Assembly (NCBI GenBank): GCA_020723405.1
Contig: DYIY01000007.1
Location: 62,001-126,000, forward strand
Direction: 5' to 3'
Length of the DNA: 64,000 nucleotides
From: Thiobacillus denitrificans
Lineage (GTDB): Bacteria; Pseudomonadota; Gammaproteobacteria; Burkholderiales; Thiobacillaceae
Positions 16,482 through 26,949 of the stretch are shown here, in pieces (the stretch's first letter is position 1; the number at the start of each line of letters is the position of its first letter). The translations under genes were made by a program, and so were the position numbers. The notes beneath the pieces were generated by a model that made no database searches, was not told the DNA's origin, and saw only the letters and a program-made list of their open reading frames with translations.

Positions 16482-18458
16482 TCAGAAATCCATCTGGGCA
16501 TGGAGATACCAGCGGCGGTCGTACAGGTTGTCCGGCACCTCGTCGGAGAACTCCACGTAATTGCCGCCCAGGTTCTGGCCGGTAAGGCCAAGCCGGACGT
16601 TGCGCCCAAACCAGCGGAAATGCCGGGACAGGCTCAAGTCCAGCCGCCGGAAGGCCGGCAGGGGCCCCTGGCCGATGGGCTCGAAGGCGGACACCCAGTA
16701 ATGGGACAGCATGAGTTCGATCTCCCCGGGTAGGCGTTGCTGGACATGCAGTCCAGCTTGCTGAGGAGGGGAATATCGCCGCTCTCCGAAATGGCTGTCT
16801 ATATGCAAAAAGGCATAGTTGACCCACACCTGGGTGGCGGCCCGGGGCTGGGCCTTCAGTTGAAACTCCAGACCCCACTGCCGGGTTGAGCCGCCGTTGT
16901 CCCAATCCCGGGCCAGATAAAGAGGGTTGCCGCCGGGTTTGCAATCGGCCGACACCCCGCTGGGGCAGACCACGTCCACCACCTGGCTGACCCGTTCCCG
17001 GAACAGCCGCAGGTCCAGACCGAGGCCCAGTTCCGGCCACTGGCCCAGATAGCCGATCTCCTGACTGAGCATGCGTTCCGGTTCCAGGTTGCCCGAGGAG
17101 ATGTAGAAAGGCCGGGCGGCGAACAAGGGCGTGCCGGCACTGTCCAGCAGGGTGAGCTGGTAATAACCGCTGGTCTCGAACAGCACGGGATTGCGATAGG
17201 CCTGGGAAACGCCAAGACGCCAGGCATGGCGGGTCGAAGGTTGCCAATGCAGGGTCATGCGCGGCGACAGGTGCACCCCGTCCACCAGCTCGTAGTCCTC
17301 CAGGAACACGCCGGCATTGATCAGCCAGGCCGGCGCCAGGCGCCACTCCAGATGGGCGAAGGCTCCGGCCGATCCGGCGGTCAGCTTGTCGGAAGAATTG
17401 AAGTAGGTCTGGGAGCGGACGCCGTCCCGGCGCAGGTAACCGCCCAGGGAAGCGCGCAGGTCCTGGCCCAGTTCCAGGTCATACTGGACTTCGCCGTGCC
17501 AGCGCTCGGAGAGCAGGTCCACATCGAAGTAAGCGCCCGGCGCCAGTAGGGTGGGCACGTCTTCCCGGGTATCCAGGCCGTTGTAATACAGCTTGGCCAG
17601 CAACATCCGGCCCGGCTCCGCCTCATGGCGGTAGTCCACCTGGAAAAAGCGGCTGTCCACCAACTGGTCGTGGGGTTGGTCGGTGGGATTGCTGGCCTTG
17701 CCGTTGCTGCGGGTTCCCGTGAGCAGGCCCGCCTGAAGGCTCAGGCCCCCACCCCGGCCCAGGGCCAGATCGCCCCGGTAGCTGAATATCCGGGAGAATT
17801 CGTCGTCGTTCTGATGGACGAAGCCCCCATCCTGGCGCAGGCCCAGGGTGACCCGCTGGCGCAGGCGTTCGTCGCCACCGGCCCAGCGGAACCAGCCCTC
17901 GCCGTGGCGCTGGTCGCCCCCCACGATGCGCAGCAGGCGGCCGGCCACATCGGCCGGATCCCGGGTGATGATGTGGATGGTACCGGTGAAGGCATTGGCG
18001 CCGTAGCTGGCGGCATTGGGCCCCCGGGTCACCTCGATGCGTTCGATGTCGTCCACCGCCAGGGGCAGGGTATCCCAGCGTGCACCGCCGATGGAGGGCA
18101 GGTAGATGGAACGGCCGTCCACCATGACCTGCATGCGGTGGGGATATTCATCCACGAAACCATGGGAGACGTTGTGGAACCAGCCGGTCTTCTGGCCCAC
18201 GAACATGCCCGGCACCAGGCGGAACAGATCGGTGAGGGTGTGGTAACCGGAGGCCTCGATGAGCTTGCGGTCAATGATCGTCACGGCGTTGGGGGCGTCA
18301 GCCAGGGGCTGGACCAGGCGGCTGGCGGTGAGCACCACCGGCAGGTCCGCCAGGAAATCCGCTTCGCTCAGTTCCCCCGCACCGGCCCGGACGGAAATCA
18401 AGCCGGCCAGATACAGGACGGCAAGCTTCCTTATCACCAAGGAGGTATCTCCCCGCAT
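16482..18458 (-). CDS. TonB-dependent outer membrane receptor
   Basis: 658 residues from the ATG at 18458; TTG 18440 with a GGAG eight bases upstream is an equally good start and leaves a cleaner signal peptide (VIRKLAVLYLAGLISVRAGA). The plug domain follows (VVLTASRLVQPLADAPNAVT, then VDGRSIYLP, IERIEVTRGP and ANAFTGTIHIITR). The beta-barrel ends in the aromatic YLHAQMDF as outer-membrane proteins do. The substrate class is not readable. The gene overlaps the 3' end of dnaQ and is followed 21 bases later by a solute-binding gene. Confidence 0.92.
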   Translation of the reverse strand: MRGDTSLVIRKLAVLYLAGLISVRAGAGELSEADFLADLPVVLTASRLVQPLADAPNAVTIIDRKLIEASGYHTLTDLFRLVPGMFVGQKTGWFHNVSHGFVDEYPHRMQVMVDGRSIYLPSIGGARWDTLPLAVDDIERIEVTRGPNAASYGANAFTGTIHIITRDPADVAGRLLRIVGGDQRHGEGWFRWAGGDERLRQRVTLGLRQDGGFVHQNDDEFSRIFSYRGDLALGRGGGLSLQAGLLTGTRSNGKASNPTDQPHDQLVDSRFFQVDYRHEAEPGRMLLAKLYYNGLDTREDVPTLLAPGAYFDVDLLSERWHGEVQYDLELGQDLRASLGGYLRRDGVRSQTYFNSSDKLTAGSAGAFAHLEWRLAPAWLINAGVFLEDYELVDGVHLSPRMTLHWQPSTRHAWRLGVSQAYRNPVLFETSGYYQLTLLDSAGTPLFAARPFYISSGNLEPERMLSQEIGYLGQWPELGLGLDLRLFRERVSQVVDVVCPSGVSADCKPGGNPLYLARDWDNGGSTRQWGLEFQLKAQPRAATQVWVNYAFLHIDSHFGERRYSPPQQAGLHVQQRLPGEIELMLSHYWVSAFEPIGQGPLPAFRRLDLSLSRHFRWFGRNVRLGLTGQNLGGNYVEFSDEVPDNLYDRRWYLHAQMDF

Positions 18459-19111
18459 TCCTTGCTCATGGCCACCAGGTAGGCTTCGTGGGCAGCCCGT
18501 TCCGCATCGCCGGCCCGCATCACCGGCAGGGGCCCCCGACGGGTACCGGCCAACCCGGCGCTGCGCGGAGGCGGCGCCACCTCGATGCCCAGGGTTTCCT
18601 GGCCACGGGTCATGGCCAGGAACACCTCGGCCAGCAACTGGGCATCCAGCAGGGCGCCGTGGAAGGAACGGCCCGAATTGTCCACCCCGTAACGTTTGCA
18701 CAGGGCATCCAGGTTGTTCTTCTGGCCCGGGTGCAGCCCCTTGGCCATCTTCAGGGTATCGGTGACGCCGCAGTAGCGTTTTACCGGCCCCTCATCCAGA
18801 CGGGCCAGTTCGGCGTCCAGGAAACCCACGTCGAAGGGGGCGTTGTGGATCACCAGTTCGGCGTCCCGCACGAATTCCAGGAACTCGCCCATCACGTCGG
18901 CGAAGCGGGGCTTGTCGCAGAGGAACTCCCGGGTCAGGCCGTGGACCTGGACCGCACCGGCGTCGATGTCCCGTTCCGGGTTGATGTACACGTGATAGGT
19001 GGCACCGGTGATGCGCCGGTTGAGGATCTCCAGGCAACCGATCTCGATGACCCGGTGGCCCTGGGCCGGATCCAGGCCCGTGGTTTCCGTATCCAGCACC
19101 ACCTGACGCAT
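18434..19111 (-). CDS. dnaQ: DNA polymerase III epsilon subunit
   Basis: 225 residues, the proofreading 3'-5' exonuclease. Exo I is LDTETTG (DxE), Exo II HNAPFDVGFLD, and Exo III HGALLDAQLLAEV with the catalytic His and Asp. The C-terminal tail is shorter than in E. coli but retains a polymerase-binding-like end. The ATG at 19111 overlaps the rnhA TGA by one base, the classic rnhA-dnaQ coupling. Its stop lies inside the start region of the TonB receptor gene. Confidence 0.95.
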   Translation of the reverse strand: MRQVVLDTETTGLDPAQGHRVIEIGCLEILNRRITGATYHVYINPERDIDAGAVQVHGLTREFLCDKPRFADVMGEFLEFVRDAELVIHNAPFDVGFLDAELARLDEGPVKRYCGVTDTLKMAKGLHPGQKNNLDALCKRYGVDNSGRSFHGALLDAQLLAEVFLAMTRGQETLGIEVAPPPRSAGLAGTRRGPLPVMRAGDAERAAHEAYLVAMSKECGEIPPW

Positions 19112-19587
19112 CAGCTTTTCCCTTCCCGGGCCCGGCGGACCCCCTCGTTGGCCAGGGCGTCGGCCCGCTCGTTCTCCGGATGGCCGGCGTGGCCCTTCAC
19201 CCAGCGCCATTCCACCTGATGACGGCCGGCCTGGTCGGCCAGTTGCTGCCACAGATCCTGGTTCTTCACCGCCCCGCCGCCCGCCGTCTTCCAGCCCCGG
19301 CGGATCCAGTTGGGCAGCCATTCGGAAATGCCCTTCTGCACGTATTGGGAGTCGGTGTGGACCCGCACCTGGCAGGGCCGGTTGAGGGCCTTGAGCCCTT
19401 CGATGACGGCCAGCAGTTCCATGCGGTTGTTGGTGGTCTGGGCAGCGCCGCCGCACAGGGCCTTTTCCACCGTGCCGAAGCGCAGCAGGGCGCCCCAGCC
19501 CCCCCAGCCCGGATTGCCCTTGCAGGCCCCGTCGGTATAGATATCCACGGATTTGTCGGTGTCCTTGCCGGACGCGCTGTCGTTCAT
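19111..19587 (-). CDS. rnhA: Ribonuclease HI
   Basis: 158 residues. [14 protein letters not shown] starts the domain, with catalytic acids in YTDGAC (Asp), [11 protein letters not shown] (Glu) and VHTDSQYV (Asp), and the late Asp in NERADALAN. It cleaves RNA in RNA-DNA hybrids. The start at 19587 gives a short non-conserved leader ([13 protein letters not shown]). It overlaps the methyltransferase gene by four bases (ATGA) and dnaQ by one, so the three are translationally coupled. Confidence 0.95.
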   Translation of the reverse strand: MNDSASGKDTDKSVDIYTDGACKGNPGWGGWGALLRFGTVEKALCGGAAQTTNNRMELLAVIEGLKALNRPCQVRVHTDSQYVQKGISEWLPNWIRRGWKTAGGGAVKNQDLWQQLADQAGRHQVEWRWVKGHAGHPENERADALANEGVRRAREGKS

Positions 19588-20291
19588 GGGCGTTTGCTTT
19601 TCTGGATGGAAGTGGTGGTCGATTGGGCCCAGGCCGGCCGGCTCCGCCAACTGCTGTCCCACTTGGGGGCGATGAGGCGCATGCCGTGGACCCGTTTCAC
19701 CGCGTGCAACAGATACACCCCGCCCCCCAGGGCCCACCAGCGGTCCCCGGCCGCCTCCAGGAAACCGAAGCCGGACAGCCAGCGGCTGCGGTTGATGGGC
19801 GGGGCATAGCAGGCCATGCGTCCACCGGCCAGTTCAAAACCCAGCAGAGCCAGCCAGTCCTTGATGCGGGCAAGGTGGATGAAACGGCCTTCCCAGGGCC
19901 CCGGCGCCTCCCTGGAGCCGCCCACCCGGCGCAGCCCCCACAGGCTCAGGGGATTGAAACCGGCAATCAGGAGACGCCCTTCCGGACGCAGCACCCGCTC
20001 CGCCTCCCGCAGGACCTGGTGGGGATTGCTGGAAAACTCCAGCACGTGGGGCAGGGCCACCAGATCCAGACTCTGGCCGGCGATGGGCAGGGATTCCGGC
20101 TGGCCCCGCACCACGCCCTCCCGGGGGCACAGGCAGAAACGCTGGGGCATGCGGTTGGCCCGCAGGTAGTCGATGGCGCAGTCGCCGATCTGTACGGCAT
20201 GAAAGCCGAACAGGTCGCTGCTCACCGCATCGAACCAGTCCAGTTCCCGTTCCAGGACATAGCGCCCCAGGTCGCTTTCATACCATTCCAT
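19584..20291 (-). CDS. SAM-dependent methyltransferase (YafS-like)
   Basis: 235 residues. The methyltransferase core is atypical: [20 protein letters not shown] and [15 protein letters not shown] are the class I motifs after strand 4, while the glycine-rich motif I is replaced by [17 protein letters not shown]. coli has yafS next to rnhA, dnaQ, gloB and mltD, and all these genes are neighbours here, which supports the YafS assignment. The substrate is unknown. The C-terminus is basic (SIQKSKRP). Confidence 0.8.
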   Translation of the reverse strand: MEWYESDLGRYVLERELDWFDAVSSDLFGFHAVQIGDCAIDYLRANRMPQRFCLCPREGVVRGQPESLPIAGQSLDLVALPHVLEFSSNPHQVLREAERVLRPEGRLLIAGFNPLSLWGLRRVGGSREAPGPWEGRFIHLARIKDWLALLGFELAGGRMACYAPPINRSRWLSGFGFLEAAGDRWWALGGGVYLLHAVKRVHGMRLIAPKWDSSWRSRPAWAQSTTTSIQKSKRP

Positions 20292-20329
20292 GATTGCGCC
20301 GCGCGCCGGACCTCAATGAAAATGCCTTG

Positions 20330-21088
20330 ATGATGATCGTGGAAGCCATCCCCATCCTGGCGGACAACTACGTCTGGGCCCTCCATGACGGCCGCTCGGC
20401 CGTGCTGGTGGACCCGGGTGATGCACCGCCGATTCTAGCGTGGCTGGAGGCCCGTGGCATCGTCCCCTCCGGCATCCTGGTCACCCATCACCATTGGGAC
20501 CACGTGGGCGGCCTTCCGGCCCTGCTCGATCGCTTCCCCGTGCCGGTCTTCGGACCCACCCGGGGCGCCGCACCGAGCCGGCCGGTGGCCGACGGGGACA
20601 TCCTGGACCTGCCCGGCCTGCCCTGGCAGGTGCGGGTCATCGACACCCCGGGCCATACCCGGGACCACGTATGCTTCGTCGGCGAAGGGCATCTCTTTTG
20701 CGGCGACACCCTGTTCTCCTGCGGCTGTGGGCGGGCCTTCGAAGGGGACCCGCCCACCCTGTACGCCTCCCTGTCCCGCCTCATGGAACTTCCCGGAGAG
20801 ACCCAGGTCCACTGTGCCCATGAATACACCCTGGCCAACCTGGATTTTGCCCTGGACGTGGAACCGGACAACCCGGCCCTCCAGGCGCGGGACCGGGAAG
20901 CCAGGGCCCTGCGCCGGACCGGACAGCCCACGCTGCCGGTAAGCCTGGCCAGGGAACGGGAGACCAACCCCTTCCTGCGTTGCCATCTGGAAAGCGTCCG
21001 TGTTGCCGCATCGCAACACACCGGCCGGGCTTTGGCCCCGGGAGCCCAGACCTTTGCCGCCGTGCGTGCCTGGAAAGACGAGGAATAG
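20330..21088 (+). CDS. gloB: Hydroxyacylglutathione hydrolase (glyoxalase II)
   Basis: 252 residues. The metal motif THHHWDHVGG, then His in TPGHTRDHVC, Asp in FCGDTLFSCGCGR and the C-terminal His in VHCAHEYT make up the binuclear site. The CGCGRxFEG stretch and the glutathione-binding C-terminal segment (NPFLRC) are GloB-specific. It hydrolyses S-lactoylglutathione to lactate and glutathione. Divergent from the YafS-like gene with 38 bases between starts. ATG 20330 and ATG 20333 are both possible. Confidence 0.95.
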   Translation: MMIVEAIPILADNYVWALHDGRSAVLVDPGDAPPILAWLEARGIVPSGILVTHHHWDHVGGLPALLDRFPVPVFGPTRGAAPSRPVADGDILDLPGLPWQVRVIDTPGHTRDHVCFVGEGHLFCGDTLFSCGCGRAFEGDPPTLYASLSRLMELPGETQVHCAHEYTLANLDFALDVEPDNPALQARDREARALRRTGQPTLPVSLARERETNPFLRCHLESVRVAASQHTGRALAPGAQTFAAVRAWKDEE

Positions 21089-21149
21089 GGGCAGGTTTTC
21101 CCCGTGGGGCCGCTGCTGGCAAGGCCTGAGGCCGGCAGGGAGATTTTCC

Positions 21150-21179
21150 TTGAAATTGGACCGTAAGGCGGGGTAAAAT
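21150..21179 (+). promoter_or_regulatory. Sigma70-type promoter of mltD
   Basis: TTGAAA (21150-21155), an 18-base spacer, and TAAAAT (21174-21179), each five of six to consensus. It lies 55 bases before the mltD start. A small stem (AGGGG-tttcga-CCCCT) sits in the untranslated leader. Confidence 0.7.
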
Positions 21180-21233
21180 TGCAATCACATCAAGATGTTG
21201 CGAGGGGTTTCGACCCCTGAACCCCGAAACAAC

Positions 21234-22559
21234 ATGAATCGATACCTTTCCTTGTTCAGCGCCGGTTTCCTGCTCATCGGCGCCCAGTTGATCCCCCAGA
21301 CGGCCCAGGCCGACCTGTTCGGTTCCAACCCGGAACTGAAGATCAGCTATTCCCTCACCACCCTGTCCGAAGCCCGTGACGACGAAGCGTCGGCCCAAGA
21401 CGGCGACCTGTGGGAGCGCATCCGGACCGGTTTCAAACTGCCCGAATCCGACCCCCGCCTGACCCGGGTCCACGAACAGTATTTCGCCGGCAACCCGGGC
21501 TATCTGCAGCGGGCCGTCCAACGCAGCCGCCTGTACCTGTTCCACATCGTCGAGGAAGTGGAAAAGCGCGGCATGCCCACGGAAATCGCCCTGCTGCCCA
21601 TCATCGAGTCGGCCTTCAATCCCCAAGCCCAATCGCCCATGAAGGCCTCCGGCATGTGGCAGTTCATTCCCTCCACGGGCCGCATCTACGGCCTGGAGCA
21701 GAACGCCTGGTACGACGGCCGGCGGGACGTGCTGCAAGCCACCGACGCCGCCCTGGACTACCTGCAGAACCTCTACGCCATGTTCGGCGACTGGGAACTG
21801 GCCCTGGCCGCCTACAACTGCGGCGAAGGCTGCGTGGCCCGGGCCCGCAACCGGGGCAACGGCAGCGACTACGCCAGCATCAAGCTGCCCAACGAAACGC
21901 GCAACTACGTGCCCAAGCTGGTGGCGGTGCGCAACATCATCCAGGATCCCCAGCGCTTCGGCTTCAACCTGGAATCGGTGGTCAACGAGGCCTACTTCAT
22001 GCAGGTGACCCTGAGCCGGCCCATGGAAGCCCACCAGGCCGCCAAGATGGCGGAAATGAGCCTGGACGAGTTCCTGTCCCTGAACCCCGCCTTCCAGCGC
22101 CGGGTCATCTACGCCGACAGCCGCAACGTGCTGCTCCTGCCCGTGGATCGGGTGGAAACCTTCCAGTTCAACATGCACCGCCAGGGCGCCGAGAAACAGT
22201 TGCAGACCTACACCGCCCAGCGGGGCGAGAGCGCCTCCAGCATCGCCAGCAAGTTCGGCGTGAGCCTGGATTGGCTCAAGGAGTACAACCCCCTGAACCT
22301 GATCAAGGGCAAGGTGGCCAAGCCCACCACCCTGGTGGTCCCCGCCACCCGCACCGCCCAGGCGGCGCCGGCGGCCCAGGCCAAACCCCGCGCCGTAGCC
22401 AAGCCCGCCGCCCGCGTCCATACCGTGCGCCGGGGCGACACCCTGTCCCATCTGGCCAAGCTCTACAACGTGAAGGTGGCCGACCTGCGCCGGGTGAACA
22501 GCAAGGCCGAACCCCTCAAGCCGGGCACCAAACTCACCATTCCCCCGGTAGCCAGCTAA
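21234..22559 (+). CDS. mltD: Membrane-bound lytic transglycosylase D
   Basis: 441 residues. Signal sequence MNRYLSLFSAGFLLIGAQLI (the ATG at 21234, not 21195). The transglycosylase (SLT) domain has the catalytic Glu125 in IIESAFNPQAQSP and the ASGMWQFIPSTG and LAAYNCGEG motifs. Two LysM motifs close the protein (about residues 325-370 and 395-440; the last is VRRGDTLSHLAKLYNVKV). There is no lipobox Cys, unlike E. coli MltD. It cleaves the glycan strand of murein to 1,6-anhydro ends. Confidence 0.93.
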   Translation: MNRYLSLFSAGFLLIGAQLIPQTAQADLFGSNPELKISYSLTTLSEARDDEASAQDGDLWERIRTGFKLPESDPRLTRVHEQYFAGNPGYLQRAVQRSRLYLFHIVEEVEKRGMPTEIALLPIIESAFNPQAQSPMKASGMWQFIPSTGRIYGLEQNAWYDGRRDVLQATDAALDYLQNLYAMFGDWELALAAYNCGEGCVARARNRGNGSDYASIKLPNETRNYVPKLVAVRNIIQDPQRFGFNLESVVNEAYFMQVTLSRPMEAHQAAKMAEMSLDEFLSLNPAFQRRVIYADSRNVLLLPVDRVETFQFNMHRQGAEKQLQTYTAQRGESASSIASKFGVSLDWLKEYNPLNLIKGKVAKPTTLVVPATRTAQAAPAAQAKPRAVAKPAARVHTVRRGDTLSHLAKLYNVKVADLRRVNSKAEPLKPGTKLTIPPVAS

Positions 22560-22663
22560 ACCACCACCCGGCCGGCCGGCAAGGATGGGGTGAACATAGC
22601 GAACCGCATCATCGACGGGCCGGGCCTGGTGCGGGTCGCTGTGCTCACCCCTTCCTACCGGGC

Positions 22664-24541
22664 CTACTTATCCGGAAGGACCTGTCCCGGCACGGAATCC
22701 AGAAGCAGTTTCGTGTAGTCGGTCCGGGGCCGGGTGAGCACCTGCTCCACCGGGCCGCTTTCCACGATCTTTCCGCCCCGCATCACCGCAACCCGATCGG
22801 CCAGGTAACTGACCACCGCCAGGTTGTGGGTGATGAACAGGTAGGCCAGGCCGTGTTCCCGGCGCAGGTCGGAGAGCAGGTTGAGGATCTGGGCCTGGAC
22901 CGACACGTCCAGGGCGCTGGTGGGCTCGTCCAGGATGAGCAGTTTGGGGCGCACGGCCAGGGCCCGGGCGATGGCGATGCGCTGCCGCTGGCCGCCGGAG
23001 AATTCGTGGGGATAACGGCCCGCCGCGTCGGCGGGCAGGCCCACCTGGTCCAGCAGTTCCGCCGTGCGCCGTGCGCGCCCCGCCCGGTCCAGGTCCGGCA
23101 ACAGGGCCGCCATACCCTCCGCCAGGATGTCCCCCACCCCCATGCGCGGGTTCAGGGACGAGAAAGGATCCTGGAAGACGATCTGCATCTGGGCCCGTTT
23201 GCGCCGCAGGGCCTCGCCCCGCAGGCCGCCCAGGGGTTCCCCGGCCAGGCGCACTTCCCCGCCGGTGGGCTCGATGAGGCGCAGCACGGCCCGGGCCAGG
23301 GTGGTCTTGCCGCAGCCCGATTCGCCCACCAGGGCCAGGGTCTCACCGGCCGCCAGCGCCAGGCTCACCCCGTCCACGGCCTTCACCTGGCCCACGGTGC
23401 GCTTGAGCAGGCCCTTGCGGATGGGGAAATGGACAGAAAGATCGTCGATGGCCAGGATGGGCGTTCCGGCCTCGCTCCCCCCCTTGCCAAAGGGGGGCCG
23501 GGGGGGATTCTCGCCGGCCGATTCCACGCCACGGCCCTGGCTGTCCGCCGGGGAAGCCGCCTCCGGATCCGCCAGATGGCAGCGCACCCAATGGCCCTCC
23601 GCCACCCCGTGGAAACCCGGCACCTCCTGCCGGCAGCGCTCGAACACCTGGGGACAACGCTCGGCAAAGCGACACCCGGCGCTGCTGCCGTCCAACACCG
23701 GCACCCGGCCGGGCAGGCTGTCCAGGCGCTGGCCCCGCCGCTCCAGGCGGGGCAGCACGGCGAACAGCTTCTGGGTATAGGGGTGGCGGGGCTCGGCCTG
23801 GAGGGCCTGGCCCGGCGCCGACTCCACGATCTGCCCGGCGTACATCACGGCCACCCGGTCGTCGGGGCCCCGGGTCATGTCCCGGGCCACGTCCAGGTCG
23901 TGGGTGATGAGCAGCAGGCCCATGCCCCGTTCCCGGCGCAGATCCTGGAGCAGCTTGAGGATCTGGGCCTGGATGGTCACGTCCAGGGCCGTGGTGGGCT
24001 CGTCGGCGATGAGCACTTCCGGCTCCCCGGCCAGCATCATGGCGATGAGGGCCCGCTGGCGCTGGCCGCCGGATAGCTGGAAGGGATAGGCGTCCAGCTT
24101 GTCCGTGCCCAGGCCCACGGCCTCCAGCAGGCGGCCCGCCTCGCTGCGGGCGGCGACGCCGGTCAGGGCCCGGTGGGCGGCCAGGGTCTCGCCAATCTGC
24201 TCGGCCACGGTCATGACCGGGTTCAGGGAGGTCTGGGGTTCCTGGAAGATCATGGCCAACTGGCCGCCACGCACCTGGCCCATGGCCGATTCGGGCTGGG
24301 CCAGCAGGTCTTCCACGCCGGCCCCCTCCCGGGACAACTCCACCCGGCCGGCCGCCACCCGGCCGCCCTCGGGCAGCAGGCGCATGAGGGCCAGGGCCGT
24401 CATGGACTTGCCGCAGCCCGATTCCCCCAGCAGGGCCAGGCACTGGTCCCGGCCCACGACCAGATCCACCCCTTCCACCGGCGTCAGGGTGCGGCCCCCG
24501 GCGCGGATTTCCACCCGCAGGTCCTTCACCGTCAGGCTCAT
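22664..24541 (-). CDS. yejF: Oligopeptide/microcin C-type ABC transporter, double ATPase
   Basis: 625 residues, two fused ABC ATPases. First: Walker [19 protein letters not shown], Walker [13 protein letters not shown]. Second: [30 protein letters not shown]. The oligopeptide-type C-terminal extension with Cys ([10 protein letters not shown]) follows the first domain. This is the YejF fusion architecture. The linker between domains (about residues 345-360) reads [10 protein letters not shown], encoded by a dispersed G/C-run repeat. It overlaps yejE by four bases. Confidence 0.92.
   Translation of the reverse strand: MSLTVKDLRVEIRAGGRTLTPVEGVDLVVGRDQCLALLGESGCGKSMTALALMRLLPEGGRVAAGRVELSREGAGVEDLLAQPESAMGQVRGGQLAMIFQEPQTSLNPVMTVAEQIGETLAAHRALTGVAARSEAGRLLEAVGLGTDKLDAYPFQLSGGQRQRALIAMMLAGEPEVLIADEPTTALDVTIQAQILKLLQDLRRERGMGLLLITHDLDVARDMTRGPDDRVAVMYAGQIVESAPGQALQAEPRHPYTQKLFAVLPRLERRGQRLDSLPGRVPVLDGSSAGCRFAERCPQVFERCRQEVPGFHGVAEGHWVRCHLADPEAASPADSQGRGVESAGENPPRPPFGKGGSEAGTPILAIDDLSVHFPIRKGLLKRTVGQVKAVDGVSLALAAGETLALVGESGCGKTTLARAVLRLIEPTGGEVRLAGEPLGGLRGEALRRKRAQMQIVFQDPFSSLNPRMGVGDILAEGMAALLPDLDRAGRARRTAELLDQVGLPADAAGRYPHEFSGGQRQRIAIARALAVRPKLLILDEPTSALDVSVQAQILNLLSDLRREHGLAYLFITHNLAVVSYLADRVAVMRGGKIVESGPVEQVLTRPRTDYTKLLLDSVPGQVLPDK
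23475..23515. repeat. G/C-run palindromic repeat inside yejF
   Basis: A C-run, a short TTGCCAAA core, then two G-runs with GATT, on the plus strand. The same organisation occurs at 44734-44771, 44791-44828 and 47402-47440 in the hydrogenase operon. Here it is in frame and gives the linker peptide [10 protein letters not shown]. Confidence 0.7.
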
Positions 24542-25881
24542 GGGCGGCTCCCCCGGGGATCCAGGGCGTCCCGCACCGTGTCGGCGAACAGGTTGGCGGC
24601 CAGCACCAGGACGAACATGAACAGGAAGGCGGCGGCCAGTTGCCACCACACCACGGGCTCCCGGGCCAGTTCCAGGCGGGCGCCGTTGATCATGTTGCCG
24701 AAGCTGATCATGGCCGGATCCACCCCCACCCCCACGTAGGACAGCACCGCTTCGGCCAGCACCAGGCCTGAGAAGTCGATGACCAGGCTGATGAGCACGA
24801 GGTGCATGACGTTGGGCAGCAGGTGGCGCGCCAGGATGCGTGCCCGGGTGACGCCGAAGGCCCGGGCGGCCTGGACGAATTCCAGTTCCCGCAGTTTCAG
24901 GGCCTCGGCCCGCAACAGCCGGGCCAGCCCGGTCCAGCCGGTGAGGCCCAGGATGGCGCACAGGGCCAGCAGGCGCACGTCGGTGCGGGCGGCGGCGGTG
25001 GCGAACAGGTCCGGGTGGGTCTCGATCTGCACCTGCACCACCAGCACGGCAGCGGCGATGAGCAGCACCCCGGGAATGGAATTGAGGGTGGTGTAGAGGT
25101 ACTGGATCAGGTCGTCCACCCGACCGCCGAAATAGCCCGCCGCGATGCCCAGGCCGATGGCCAGGGGCAGCACCACCAGGGTGGTGAGGGTGCCGATGAG
25201 CAGGCCGGTGCGCACCGACTTGAGGGACAGGTAGAGCACGTCCTGACCCACCTTGTCGGTGCCCAGCACGTGGTAGTGGGGGGCCAAAGCGACCAGGAGG
25301 CCGAGCACGACCAGTGTGACCAGCAGGGTCAGGGCGAAGGGCCGGCCAGCCGGCCGATTTTTCCAAAGGGGAAAGCACAGCAGCCAGGCGATCACACCGC
25401 CCAGGGCGCCCAAACCACCGCGCAGCAGCACGTCTCCCCAAAATTCCTGGTCCGTATCCGCCAGATGGGCCCCGCCATGGACCAGCCGGGGATAGTCCCG
25501 CACCTGCCTGCCGTCCGGCCCGGTGAGGGTTTCCTTGGCATAGAGGTGGGTGGCGAAGGGGGCGGAATAGGTCTTCTCCACCCGTTCCCGCAGGGGGGTG
25601 AGCAGGGCGTCCAGGGCCGACAGCACCTCCCCGCTGTACTGGGCCTCGCCCTGGGGCCCGTCGGGCAGGCGCTCCACGTAATGGACGGAATCCAGCAGGC
25701 CGATGGCCACGTAGACCCCCAGCACCAGGGCCGTGGCCGCGCCCAGGGGCCGGGCCAGCACCTGGCGCAAGGGCGCCCGGAAGGTCTCGTTGTGGCGCAA
25801 CAGCCAGACCCCCGCCACCACCAGGGCCAGCAGCACCAGGATCAACATGTCGGACCAGAGCAGGACGGGTTTCATGCTCAT
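24538..25881 (-). CDS. yejE: Oligopeptide ABC transporter permease (YejE type)
   Basis: 447 residues, about six or seven TM helices. The first is [20 protein letters not shown]; a long periplasmic loop (about 75-165) follows, as is usual for YejE. The permease EAA loop reads [31 protein letters not shown]. The ATG at 25881 overlaps the yejB stop by four bases, and its own stop overlaps yejF. It forms the channel with YejB. Confidence 0.9.
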   Translation of the reverse strand: MSMKPVLLWSDMLILVLLALVVAGVWLLRHNETFRAPLRQVLARPLGAATALVLGVYVAIGLLDSVHYVERLPDGPQGEAQYSGEVLSALDALLTPLRERVEKTYSAPFATHLYAKETLTGPDGRQVRDYPRLVHGGAHLADTDQEFWGDVLLRGGLGALGGVIAWLLCFPLWKNRPAGRPFALTLLVTLVVLGLLVALAPHYHVLGTDKVGQDVLYLSLKSVRTGLLIGTLTTLVVLPLAIGLGIAAGYFGGRVDDLIQYLYTTLNSIPGVLLIAAAVLVVQVQIETHPDLFATAAARTDVRLLALCAILGLTGWTGLARLLRAEALKLRELEFVQAARAFGVTRARILARHLLPNVMHLVLISLVIDFSGLVLAEAVLSYVGVGVDPAMISFGNMINGARLELAREPVVWWQLAAAFLFMFVLVLAANLFADTVRDALDPRGSRP

Positions 25882-26855
25882 TCCAGCCTCACCCGGGGGT
25901 CCACCAGGGTGTAGGACAGGTCGGTGAGCACCAGGCCCACGATGTACAGCACCGAGCCCAGGAACACCATGGAGCGGACGATGGCGAAGTCCTGGGCCTG
26001 GATGGCGTCGATGGTGTAGCTGCCCAGGCCGGGGATGCCGAAGAAGGACTCGATGATCAGGCTGCCCAGGAACAGCCGGGGAATCACCACCACCACCCCG
26101 GTGAGGATGGGGATCATGGCGTTGCCCAGCACGTGGCGGAACAGCACCCGCAGTTCCGACAGGCCCTTGGCCCGGGCGGTGCGCACGTAATCCTTGCCGA
26201 TCTCTTCGACGAACAGGGCCCGGTAGAAGCGGGCGGAATCGCCGATGCCCGCCACCAGGCTCACCAGCACCGGCATGAGCAGGAACTTCCAGGCCTCCAG
26301 GCCCGGCTGGTAGCCGGAGATGGGGAACCAGTGCCAGAGCTTGCCCATGAGGTACTGGCCGCCGATCACGTAGAACAGGCCGGAAACGGACATGAGGGCC
26401 ACGCACAGCACCACCCCGGCCGTATCCAGGGCGGTGCCCCGGAAGAACACCAGCAGGAGGGCGAAACTCAGGTAGGCCAGCAGGCCCACCAGGAAGGTGG
26501 GCAGGGCGATGGCCAGGCTGGGCCACATGCGGGTCTTGATCTCCCGGGCGATGTCCCGGCCGTCGTCGGCGGGGCCGAAATCCAGGGCGAACAGCTTGAG
26601 GGATTTCTCCACGAACAGGGTGTCCGTCACCGCCCCCGGACCCGGGGCCTGGTCGTTGAGGAACAGGGGCTTGTCGTAGCCGTGCTCCGTCTTCCAGCGG
26701 GTGATGGCCTCCGGGGTGACGTGCTTGGCGCCCAGGTGGATGCGGGCCATGTCGTCCGGGGTGTTGACCATGAAGAACAGGGCGAAGGTGAGCAGGTTCA
26801 CCCCCAGCAGGATGGGGATGGCGTAGAGGACGCGGCGCAGGAGATAGTTCAGCAC
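25878..26855 (-). CDS. yejB: Oligopeptide ABC transporter permease (YejB type)
   Basis: 325 residues. The N-terminus [20 protein letters not shown] is typical of the DppB/YejB family, with about six TM helices. The EAA loop is [25 protein letters not shown], followed by [17 protein letters not shown]. It is the first of the three overlapping genes yejB-yejE-yejF. The solute-binding partner is probably the gene at 29560-31767, separated by two inserted genes. Confidence 0.9.
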   Translation of the reverse strand: MLNYLLRRVLYAIPILLGVNLLTFALFFMVNTPDDMARIHLGAKHVTPEAITRWKTEHGYDKPLFLNDQAPGPGAVTDTLFVEKSLKLFALDFGPADDGRDIAREIKTRMWPSLAIALPTFLVGLLAYLSFALLLVFFRGTALDTAGVVLCVALMSVSGLFYVIGGQYLMGKLWHWFPISGYQPGLEAWKFLLMPVLVSLVAGIGDSARFYRALFVEEIGKDYVRTARAKGLSELRVLFRHVLGNAMIPILTGVVVVIPRLFLGSLIIESFFGIPGLGSYTIDAIQAQDFAIVRSMVFLGSVLYIVGLVLTDLSYTLVDPRVRLE

Positions 26856-26949
26856 GATGGCGGGATTCCGCTGGCGGGGGGCCGGGACTCCGGGAAGGAA
26901 TCCAGCGACCGGGACGGCCGATTATCCCTGTGCAGTGCAGGCGAGGGCG

